From the NCBI GenBank assembly GCA_020344435.1, contig CP070826.1, forward strand, positions 216,319 through 223,054: a stretch of 6,736 nucleotides of DNA. The letters run 5' to 3'. The position numbers were made by a program, and so were the translations under genes. The number at the start of each line of letters is the position of its first letter. Position 1 is the first letter of the stretch. This DNA is from Candidatus Bathyarchaeota archaeon. GTDB lineage: Archaea > Thermoproteota > Bathyarchaeia > Bathyarchaeales > Bathyarchaeaceae. The notes beneath the pieces are model-generated. The model was not told the origin of the DNA. It did no database searches and saw only the letters and a program-made list of their open reading frames with translations. Shown piece after piece: positions 1-4,853 of this stretch.

Positions 1-183
1 CAGACCGCTGGCAGAAGAATCATCTCAAATGAGGTATCTCCCGAGGTGAAGCAGAAGGTGTCACTTTGCTACGCCATACAAAAAAACCATTCTCTCCCCT
101 ACCACGATTGGCGCAGTTTCCTCAAGGACAAAATTGTAACCAAACTCTCAAACATCCACGAAAATCAGAGTGAAACAGAGTGA
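1..183 (+). CDS. 3' end of an unrecognised protein (partial)
   Basis: An open frame runs from the first base to a TGA at 181-183 and gives the last 60 residues of a protein whose start lies outside the window. The fragment is polar and basic in its middle (RRIISNEVSPEVKQKV), carries a short aromatic patch (PYHDWRSFLKDK), and ends in a hydrophilic tail (NQSETE). It has no membrane segment, and its single Cys is not part of a metal motif. I do not recognise the family. It is called coding because the frame is open over the whole stretch with ordinary amino-acid composition and is followed by a non-coding gap containing a T-run. The next gene starts 110 bp downstream on the same strand, in a very different composition, so the two are probably not one operon. 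Confidence 0.5.
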   Translation, partial: QTAGRRIISNEVSPEVKQKVSLCYAIQKNHSLPYHDWRSFLKDKIVTKLSNIHENQSETE

Positions 184-254
184 CCAACCTTACCTCGGTC
201 TCATAATACAGTAAATCTCAGTTAAACATAGCTTGATTGGAATCGAGGAAATCC

Positions 255-260
255 TTTTTT
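255..260 (+). terminator. T-run, possible archaeal terminator of the upstream gene
   Basis: Six T residues in a row lie about 70 bp after the stop of the partial gene ending at 183, within a pyrimidine-rich stretch (250-277). Archaeal RNA polymerase often terminates at U-tracts without a hairpin, and I see no good stem in front of this one. The same stretch may also be part of the promoter region of the gene starting at 294, so the call is weak. Confidence 0.25.
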
Positions 261-272
261 CCCTGTTCTCTC

Positions 273-281
273 TTTTATAAT
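273..281 (+). promoter_or_regulatory. TATA-like box TTTTATAAT before the acidic repeat gene
   Basis: TTTTATAAT is the best TATA-like box in the gap 184-293. An archaeal TATA box usually sits about 25 bases before the transcription start, which would place the start near 302, just inside the annotated reading frame that begins at 294. Either this is not the box used, or translation begins at a later codon (the next in-frame ATG is at 372). The core also matches a bacterial -10 hexamer (TATAAT), but no convincing -35 is seen. Confidence 0.3.
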
Positions 282-293
282 AGATGAACAAAG

Positions 294-1316
294 ATGAAGC
301 AGGGATTTGAGGATACTGAAGGAGAACAGGAGACAAGCGAATCATCCGAGGAACCAGCAGATAGTCCAGAAATGGCACCAACAGACGCGGCACGAGAAGC
401 GGATATAAAAAAGGACCAAGAAGCAACTGAAGCACAGTCAGAGCCCCCAAAAGAAACTGAAGATGAGAGCCAAGACAAGCCAGAAAAGGACAAACTTGGA
501 GAGGAAACCCCCTCAAAGGACAAACCAAGAGAAGGTAAGGGCGGGCAAGTGCGTGTGCCTCCTGCAGCGCCAAGCATTGGCACACCAGAAGCATTGGAGG
601 AAACTCAAACCCCCATATCTGAAGCAACAACCACCGAACCCCGACTAATATTAGGAGAGGCAGAAAGAATAGATGTACCTAGCGAAGCAGCAGGAGAAGA
701 AGGGGAGATACCAGAAGCCCTAGAAAGAAAAATCGAAGAGACGGCAATAGCTGCATTGGATGAATATGTGGCAAGACACGAAGCAAGAGATACAGCAGGA
801 GCAGGAGAGGCTGCAGCAGCAGGAGCAGGTGAGGCAATTGATGCCGCAACAAATGCTGTAATAGATGCAGCCAGCGCCGCAGAAAGAGGCATAGAAGCAG
901 TAGGAGAGGCGATAGCAGATGCGGCAATAGATGCGGACAGATACGCAGGTCCGGCAAGAGATGTGGCGGGAGATGCAGCAGATGGCGTACTGAGAGCACA
1001 AGATTCAGTAAGAGATGCAGCCGATGCTGCACTAGATGGTTTAGGAGAAGTAAGTGAGGCAGGAATGCGTGCGGTGAGGGATACAACAAGTGATGTGGCG
1101 AGGGAGGCAGCAGATGGCGCAGAAAGATTAGGAGATGCAGCGAGGGAGGCAGCAAGTGATGCAGTACGAGACGCAGTGAGTGGGATAGCAAGCAGTGCAG
1201 AAATGCTGAGAGATGTAGCAGTTGGGCATGTGACCATGCGCGCGGCACGTGAACACAGTCGTGATCCTAGTCGGGAGAGAAGTGAGGAAGCCGAAGAAGA
1301 TCAAGATGAGAGATGA
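294..1316 (+). CDS. Acidic alanine-rich amphipathic-repeat protein, function unknown
   Basis: This is a 340-residue, strongly acidic protein that I cannot assign to a named family. Residues 1-120 are low complexity, rich in E, D, S, K, P and T, and probably disordered. Residues 136-312 are alanine-rich with regularly placed D/E and R, as in long amphipathic helices. Residues 240-305 form three 22-residue units, each opening with R-D/E and carrying a second R-D/E or similar pair 8 residues later in units two and three. Residues 318-340 are a charged tail. There is no Cys or Trp, few aromatics, no signal peptide and no membrane segment. The pattern recalls LEA proteins and apolipoprotein-like 11/22-mer helices; a stress-protective, surface-coating or scaffold role is inference only. 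The coding strand is purine-rich with a strong preference for GCA, GAA and AGA, unlike the exporter genes. ATG 294 is the first start after an in-frame TGA at 285. It has no Shine-Dalgarno, so M27 (372) is an alternative. Confidence 0.7.
   Translation: MKQGFEDTEGEQETSESSEEPADSPEMAPTDAAREADIKKDQEATEAQSEPPKETEDESQDKPEKDKLGEETPSKDKPREGKGGQVRVPPAAPSIGTPEALEETQTPISEATTTEPRLILGEAERIDVPSEAAGEEGEIPEALERKIEETAIAALDEYVARHEARDTAGAGEAAAAGAGEAIDAATNAVIDAASAAERGIEAVGEAIADAAIDADRYAGPARDVAGDAADGVLRAQDSVRDAADAALDGLGEVSEAGMRAVRDTTSDVAREAADGAERLGDAAREAASDAVRDAVSGIASSAEMLRDVAVGHVTMRAAREHSRDPSRERSEEAEEDQDER
1011..1208 (+). repeat. Three degenerate 66-bp (22-residue) coding repeats
   Basis: Units at 1011-1076, 1077-1142 and 1143-1208 encode residues 240-261, 262-283 and 284-305 of the acidic protein. 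Each begins R-D/E-A/T-A/T-A/S-D, and units two and three share a second R-E/D-A pair at position 9. A fourth unit from 1209 keeps only the opening R-D-V-A. The units are recognisable at DNA level between 1077 and 1184 (agggatacaacaagtgatg against agggaggcagcaagtgatg) but have diverged, so this is an old amplification rather than a recent tandem duplication. Confidence 0.55.
1235..1244. repeat. Alternating tract catgcgcgcg
   Basis: Ten bases of strict pyrimidine-purine alternation lie near the 3' end of the acidic repeat gene. The 13 bases gaccatgcgcgcg (1232-1244) recur exactly at 1840-1852 inside the P-loop gene. It is one of four such tracts within about 810 bp. Confidence 0.6.
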
Positions 1317-1418
1317 AGACAAATCGCAGAATGGAAGAAGATAAACATAAGACCTCCAGTCCATATTTCTGAACAAGCCGATGAATAGTAGTTCAAGATC
1401 CCGACATTCATTGCCTTC

Positions 1419-1428
1419 TGCGCGCGCG
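1419..1428. repeat. Alternating CG tract upstream of the P-loop gene
   Basis: The sequence tgcgcgcgcg lies 33 bases before the first possible ATG (1462) of the P-loop gene, in non-coding DNA. Its 9-base core GCGCGCGCG recurs at 2034-2042, just after that gene, so identical CG tracts bracket it. Possible roles are a Z-DNA-prone element, a protein or methylase target, or a recombination scar. The sequence shows the tract; the role is inference. Confidence 0.6.
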
Positions 1429-1461
1429 ATTTTCGTCCCTTTCTAGAGATCACGAAGATTT

Positions 1462-2031
1462 ATGTCGTGTGATTCTAAATGGTTTTCGGTTAGAATGGAA
1501 ACAATCGTGATTCTCTGCGGTGTCAATGAATCTGGGAAGAGTAAGACTTTGAAGAAGTTCTTCGGAGTCAGCCATTTACCTAGACTCAGACCCATGCAGT
1601 TGCTGGAGAGAACCTTAAACGGAATGAAGGTCTATGCCGTAAGTCTGAACTCCCCTCAGGAATTGCGAAACTTCTGTGATGAAGAGGGCGTAATAGATAG
1701 CATAAGGAAGCGTATAACGAAGTGCAGGCAATCCTCAAAAGGACAACAATACACTTTGACTATACCCTTTGGTGTGTATGGAGCAGTCAAAGGGAAGCTA
1801 AACGAAGACTGCATTCTCAAGCCGATTGAGTGGTTACTAGACCATGCGCGCGCGCGTGTGCATGTTATCTATCTTCAGAAAAGGAGCGCACGTGGACTAG
1901 GACTCGTCGAAGCTTTCATGAAACAGCTGACTCAAAATGTGATTGAAAGCACAGAAGATTATGACAGACAATCTGAAGAATTGGAGGATTTCATAAGACG
2001 GTTCCTCCTTGGCGCAGAAACACTTCAGTAG
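1462..2031 (+). CDS. Small orphan P-loop NTPase-like protein
   Basis: A soluble protein of 189 residues. Residues 13-19 form a hydrophobic strand leading into a Walker A loop, G20-V-N-E-S-G-K-S27, followed by a basic helix (KTLKKFF), so a P-loop NTPase fold is well supported. No Walker B is obvious: the later strands YTLTIPFG (97-104) and RVHVIYLQ (132-139) lack the expected terminal Asp/Glu. There is no NKxD or DxxG GTPase motif and no ABC signature. The block GKLNEDCILKPIEWLL (111-126) and the acidic C-terminal helix EDYDRQSEELEDF look like conserved family cores, but I cannot name the family. The IYLQKRSARG segment faintly resembles the strand and Arg-bearing lid region of small P-loop kinases (speculative). 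ATG 1462 is the first start after an in-frame TAG (1444). ATG 1495 (M12) begins right at the first strand and may be the true start; neither has a Shine-Dalgarno. The gene stands alone, with gaps of more than 100 bp on both sides. Confidence 0.75.
   Translation: MSCDSKWFSVRMETIVILCGVNESGKSKTLKKFFGVSHLPRLRPMQLLERTLNGMKVYAVSLNSPQELRNFCDEEGVIDSIRKRITKCRQSSKGQQYTLTIPFGVYGAVKGKLNEDCILKPIEWLLDHARARVHVIYLQKRSARGLGLVEAFMKQLTQNVIESTEDYDRQSEELEDFIRRFLLGAETLQ
1843..1865. repeat. 23-bp perfectly alternating purine-pyrimidine tract
   Basis: Every base from 1843 to 1865 alternates pyrimidine and purine, with an 11-base GC core (1846-1856) flanked by catg at 1843-1846 and 1861-1864. Perfect alternation of this length with a CG core is the classic Z-DNA-prone pattern. 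It lies within the P-loop gene and encodes H-A-R-A-R-V-H-V, so it is also under coding constraint, although synonymous codons could have broken it (Arg is encoded by AGA or AGG elsewhere in the gene). Confidence 0.7.
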
Positions 2032-2033
2032 TG

Positions 2034-2043
2034 GCGCGCGCGT
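2034..2043. repeat. Alternating CG tract immediately after the P-loop gene
   Basis: GCGCGCGCGT begins two bases after the TAG stop of the P-loop gene. It shares the 9-base core with the tract at 1420-1428, making a direct and self-complementary pair that brackets the gene 614 bp apart. Confidence 0.6.
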
Positions 2044-2101
2044 CAATGTACAAGTCTGAATGCATGCCACGCTCCGTGTAGTTCATCGAAACGCGTGCTC
2101 G

Positions 2102-2115
2102 AGATAAGCTTATCT
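2102..2115. promoter_or_regulatory. 14-bp perfect palindrome upstream of the exporter operon
   Basis: AGATAAGCTTATCT is its own reverse complement. It ends 56 bases before the ATPase start codon at 2172. Its right half overlaps the best TATA-like string in the region, CTTATCTA (2109-2116), which would place a transcript start near 2140 and a leader of roughly 30 bases. A dimeric repressor bound here would block the basal factors. Small exporter operons of this kind are often under a PadR, TetR or MarR-type repressor, but no regulator gene is visible in the window. One palindrome of this length is not far from chance over the window; the location is what argues for function. Confidence 0.35.
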
Positions 2116-2160
2116 ATCGCTAGTCTTCATGTTGTTTGCTCTCTAAACCCGAAATCAGAG

Positions 2161-2166
2161 AAGGTG
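2161..2166 (+). promoter_or_regulatory. Ribosome binding site deciding the ATPase start
   Basis: AAGGTG, matching the AGGTG part of the archaeal consensus GGAGGTGA, lies 5 bases before ATG 2172. It selects that ATG over the in-frame TTG at 2136, which has no such site. Confidence 0.6.
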
Positions 2167-2171
2167 CACTG

Positions 2172-3137
2172 ATGTCAATAATCCAAGCAATCGATTTGAC
2201 AAAGCGTTTCGAGGACCTAGTCGCAGTGGACCATTTGAACCTGAGTATTGATAGCGGCGAAATCTTCGGACTATTAGGTCCAAACGGAGCGGGAAAGACG
2301 ACGACTGTTCTAATGCTTTCAACTGTGATTAAGCCGACAAGCGGGACCGCGGTTGTGGGCGGACACGATGTGAGAAAGAGCCCAACCGACGTGAGAAAGC
2401 TGATTGGCATCTGCTTTCAAGAGCCGAAGATTCTTTGGGTCAGTAACCCTTGGGATGTTTTGAATTGGCATGCCAAAGTGTGTGGGCTTTCAACTCAAGA
2501 GCGGAAGAGACGAGTCAAACAAGTGCTTGAAGACGTGAACATGTGGGATTACAGAAGAAAGAAGGTTCATGGTCTTTCTGGTGGAATGAAGAAGCGCGTT
2601 GAAGTTGCGAAAGTCCTGATTCAGAGACCCAAGATTGCATTTATCGATGAGCCTACTGCCCAAATAGACGTCGTTGGCAAACACAAGATTTGGAACATGA
2701 TTCGAGAACTTCGAGACGAAGGCTCAACCATAATCCTTGCAACCAATGAACTCTATGAAGCGGATCGGCTCTCTGACCGCGTCGGCATAATGCATAAGGG
2801 CAAGATGCTGGTCTGCGACACGCCTAAGACCTTGAAAGACAGCATCCCAGGCGGAGACATTATTGAGATTGAGCTTGAGAAGGAAGCAGGCCAGAGCGTC
2901 CTGAAGGAGCTGAACGACTTCGAGGAAGTTGCAGACTTGGTCTCATTGAAGCCGAACAAGCTTAAGGTCCATCTGAACCGAGTTGAGGAGATCGTTCCTC
3001 AAATAATAGAGGTTTTTCTACGAAACGGCGTGCCAATGCGTTCAATCCGAATGAGCGAGCCCTCTCTGGATGATGTCTTCGTGCATTATACCGGATTGAC
3101 TATTGAAGAGGCAGAGCAGAAGAGCCCTTCGAGGTGA
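2172..3137 (+). CDS. ABC exporter ATP-binding protein, DrrA-like
   Basis: ATP-hydrolysing subunit of an ABC-2 type exporter, acting at the inner face of the membrane; 321 residues, normal for the DrrA type. Visible motifs: aromatic A-loop F13, Walker A GPNGAGKTT (36-44), Q-loop Q83, signature LSGGM (135-139), Walker B IAFIDEP (155-161) with catalytic E160. Residues from about 225 form a DrrA C-terminal (DUF4162-like) domain ending in the typical EPSLDDVFVHYTG. Two positions are unusual: the D-loop reads AQID instead of SGLD/AGLD, and the switch histidine of the H-loop is Asn192 (ATNELYEAD where STHxxxEA is usual). DrrA proteins are known to vary here (often Gln), so activity is still likely. 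ATG 2172 is chosen over TTG 2136 because of a Shine-Dalgarno 5 bases before it. First gene of the operon; the downstream permease starts 5 bases after its stop. Substrate unknown. Confidence 0.92.
   Translation: MSIIQAIDLTKRFEDLVAVDHLNLSIDSGEIFGLLGPNGAGKTTTVLMLSTVIKPTSGTAVVGGHDVRKSPTDVRKLIGICFQEPKILWVSNPWDVLNWHAKVCGLSTQERKRRVKQVLEDVNMWDYRRKKVHGLSGGMKKRVEVAKVLIQRPKIAFIDEPTAQIDVVGKHKIWNMIRELRDEGSTIILATNELYEADRLSDRVGIMHKGKMLVCDTPKTLKDSIPGGDIIEIELEKEAGQSVLKELNDFEEVADLVSLKPNKLKVHLNRVEEIVPQIIEVFLRNGVPMRSIRMSEPSLDDVFVHYTGLTIEEAEQKSPSR
3131..3137 (+). promoter_or_regulatory. Strong Shine-Dalgarno overlapping the ATPase stop
   Basis: GAGGTGA spans the last codons and TGA stop of the ATPase gene and ends 5 bases before ATG 3143. 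The GTG at 3134 that opens the longer frame of the permease lies inside this site, so ATG 3143 is the better start. Placing the site over the preceding stop suggests translational coupling. Confidence 0.75.
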
Positions 3138-3142
3138 AAGAT

Positions 3143-3922
3143 ATGAGGAAACTGCTCTTTGTTGTTGAAAGGGATCTGCGCACGTTCCTACAGTTCAAAG
3201 TTCTCATAATCATGCGGGGCATATGGTTTGCAGCTCAGGTCGCCTTCTTTGGCCTGATTGCCTCCCGGATGGTTGTTCCCGAGCTGGCAGACATCTACTT
3301 CGAGTATTACATCGCAGGCGTTGTGGTGATGACGCTCTATTCCTCATCAGTCTTCATCGGATATGATCTCTTCGAAGAGGCTGAACACGGCGTCTTCGAG
3401 TATCTGCTCAGCCTCCCCATTTCTAGAAAGGAACTGGTTGTGGGAAGATCTATTGGTGGCGGAGTGCGGAGCTTCATATTTGTAGGCCCAATCATCGCAA
3501 TAGCCCTGTACGTAATCGGACTTGCAAATCCCGTCAACCTCTTGATCGCGCTCTCAGCGCTATTCTTGTTTGCCTTCGGAGTCTCAGGAATGAGCATCAC
3601 TATTGCGGTCTCGTTGAAGTCTGGAGATCGATTCGACATTCTCATGGGTGTAGTGAATGCCTTGATCGTCCGTTTGAGCACAACGATGTATCCTCAATCT
3701 TTTGTTCAAAGGGCAAGTGGAACATACGCCATAATCTCACAATTCAACCCCGTCACCTTTGCGTCTGACCTGTTCCGTTGGGGAGCTGGAATAGAAAGAT
3801 ACTTGACAATGAACCCTATGCCATTAGCAGCCATAGTTGGCCTGGTCATCTTCTTCTTCACCTTCACACTGATTGGAGTCACGATCTATGAGAGACGACT
3901 TGAGGGAGGTGGCTGGCAATAG
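3143..3922 (+). CDS. ABC-2 type exporter permease, first subunit
   Basis: Integral membrane subunit of the exporter; 259 residues with about six membrane helices, near 22-42, 55-73, 108-128, 131-157, 165-184 and 226-249. The N-terminus begins with the amphipathic coupling-type segment common in this class (VVERDLRTFLQFK). The cytoplasmic loop carries EYLLSLPISRKELVVGR (86-102), and the region before the last helix has QFNPVTFASDLFRW (200-213); both are hallmarks of ABC2_membrane permeases. It is paralogous to the next gene, which has YMLSLPITRFELAFGR at the equivalent place, so the channel is most likely a heterodimer. ATG 3143 is preferred over GTG 3134 because a full Shine-Dalgarno lies 5 bases before it and includes that GTG. 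The stop TAG is directly followed by the ATG of the second permease. Confidence 0.9.
   Translation: MRKLLFVVERDLRTFLQFKVLIIMRGIWFAAQVAFFGLIASRMVVPELADIYFEYYIAGVVVMTLYSSSVFIGYDLFEEAEHGVFEYLLSLPISRKELVVGRSIGGGVRSFIFVGPIIAIALYVIGLANPVNLLIALSALFLFAFGVSGMSITIAVSLKSGDRFDILMGVVNALIVRLSTTMYPQSFVQRASGTYAIISQFNPVTFASDLFRWGAGIERYLTMNPMPLAAIVGLVIFFFTFTLIGVTIYERRLEGGGWQ
3904..3911 (+). promoter_or_regulatory. Shine-Dalgarno for the second permease
   Basis: GGGAGGTG inside the last codons of the first permease gene (encoding part of EGGGW) lies 11 bases before ATG 3923. It supports that start and coupled translation of the two permeases. Confidence 0.6.
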
Positions 3923-4705
3923 ATGAGAGCGGTTCTGCGCTTGATCGAGTATGATCTTAAAAACTTCTTTCGCTACAAGTGGTGGCTAGCCGGCTTGATA
4001 AGCATGAATCTTGCTGATTTGCTAATAATGGCAGTGGTCTACAGCCATATGGTAAGCCCGGAGATAACTGAGCAGATAAGATCCTACTTCAGCTTCTTCG
4101 CCCCAGGAGTCACGGTAGTAGGTTTGTTTGCTTCAGCCTTCATGATCGGTCGAGAAGTGAATATGGAGGTGCGCCGGCAGATTCACCATTACATGCTGAG
4201 CCTCCCAATCACACGTTTCGAACTCGCATTCGGCAGGCTCCTAGCAGGCGGACTGAGGGGAATGGTGTACATGTCACCACTTCTACTAACAACCTTCATC
4301 TTCGTGGGTTTTCCGACGTTCCCACAGCTCCTCACGATTCTTGGCGCCCTCTTCCTGCTGGCAACAGGAATATCCGGGTTGAGCATAGCCACTGCAGTCT
4401 CAACCACAAGCTTTGAAAAATTCGTAACCGCAAGAGGGCTCGTCTACTACATACTATTCTTCTGCAGCAGCATCTTCTACCCCCTATCCTTGATACAGAC
4501 TCTTGGACAAGAGGGTATAATGCCCCAGCCCATAGTGATTCTGGCTGAACTCAACCCGCTAAGCAGCGGCGCAGACCTAATCAGATCTTTCCTCATGGGC
4601 ACACCCGCTTTCGAGTTAAATATGATTAGAAACCTCGTGGTGTTCTCACTAATCTTCGTCACAACCGCCACCTACGCGTATATGAAAATAGTCGAACGCC
4701 GATAG
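3923..4705 (+). CDS. ABC-2 type exporter permease, second subunit
   Basis: Second membrane subunit; 260 residues with about six membrane helices, near 20-42, 55-76, 112-130, 134-160, 170-192 and 236-254. The shared ABC-2 features are YMLSLPITRFELAFGR (90-105) in the cytoplasmic loop and ELNPLSSGADLIRS (209-222) before the last helix, with SSIFYPLS (182-189) at the end of helix five. The ATG directly abuts the TAG of the first permease with no gap, and a Shine-Dalgarno lies in that gene's tail. The order ATPase, permease, permease with gaps of 5 and 0 bp shows a single operon. The two permeases are clearly diverged from each other, so this is a long-standing heterodimer rather than a recent duplication. 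The cargo (lipid, drug, peptide or polysaccharide) cannot be told from the sequence. Confidence 0.9.
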   Translation: MRAVLRLIEYDLKNFFRYKWWLAGLISMNLADLLIMAVVYSHMVSPEITEQIRSYFSFFAPGVTVVGLFASAFMIGREVNMEVRRQIHHYMLSLPITRFELAFGRLLAGGLRGMVYMSPLLLTTFIFVGFPTFPQLLTILGALFLLATGISGLSIATAVSTTSFEKFVTARGLVYYILFFCSSIFYPLSLIQTLGQEGIMPQPIVILAELNPLSSGADLIRSFLMGTPAFELNMIRNLVVFSLIFVTTATYAYMKIVERR

Positions 4706-4728
4706 AAGCTTGAGTTGCCCCGCTACGA

Positions 4729-4755
4729 AGCTGATGTGGTCAACACATATCAGCT
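4729..4755. terminator. Stem-loop between convergent genes
   Basis: AGCTGATGTG (4729-4738) can pair with CACATATCAGCT (4744-4755), leaving a 5-base loop and a 2-base bulge. It lies 24 bases after the exporter operon stop and about 100 bases after the DUF401 stop on the other strand, so it could serve either or both transcripts. No T-run follows on either strand, so it may be an RNA-stabilising 3' structure rather than a terminator. Confidence 0.3.
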
Positions 4756-4853
4756 CTCATAGAAGAATAGGGAAGTTGCTGGTAATGTCCTCTTTGTCAC
4801 CTGTTCAATTCTGTCACTCAGCGTCACAAGCAAATGCCTACGCGCCATCCGAT

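Noticed and set aside
190..630. 146-codon minus-strand frame before and over the acidic gene
   Set aside because: It covers the purine-rich first third of the acidic gene in antisense, and its product is a Leu/Pro-rich repetitive string. The sense frame has far better composition.
605..1248. Three long overlapping open frames on the minus strand (605-1237, 679-1248, 720-1001)
   Set aside because: They are antisense shadows of the alanine/acid-rich gene. Complements of GCN, GAN and GGN codons rarely give stop codons, so all frames stay open. Their products are low-complexity S/A/L-, L/H- or C-rich strings with no domain, start signal or protein-like composition.
1676..1682. GTGATGA resembling a C box of an archaeal C/D guide RNA
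   Set aside because: It lies inside the P-loop coding sequence, and I found no D box with suitable spacing or terminal stem.
2136..2171. TTG 2136 as start of the ABC ATPase
   Set aside because: It adds 12 residues before the usual first strand of an ABC ATPase and has no ribosome binding site, whereas ATG 2172 has AAGGTG 5 bases upstream.
3134..3142. GTG at 3134 as start of the first permease with a 4-bp overlap of the ATPase stop
   Set aside because: The GTG lies inside the Shine-Dalgarno GAGGTGA that is ideally spaced for ATG 3143, and the three extra residues add nothing to the protein.
4795..4827. Three TGTCAC/CGTCAC hexamers in the gap after DUF401
   Set aside because: Spacing is irregular (17 and 10 bases) and the units are only six bases, so this is compatible with chance. 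It is not a CRISPR array or a clear operator.
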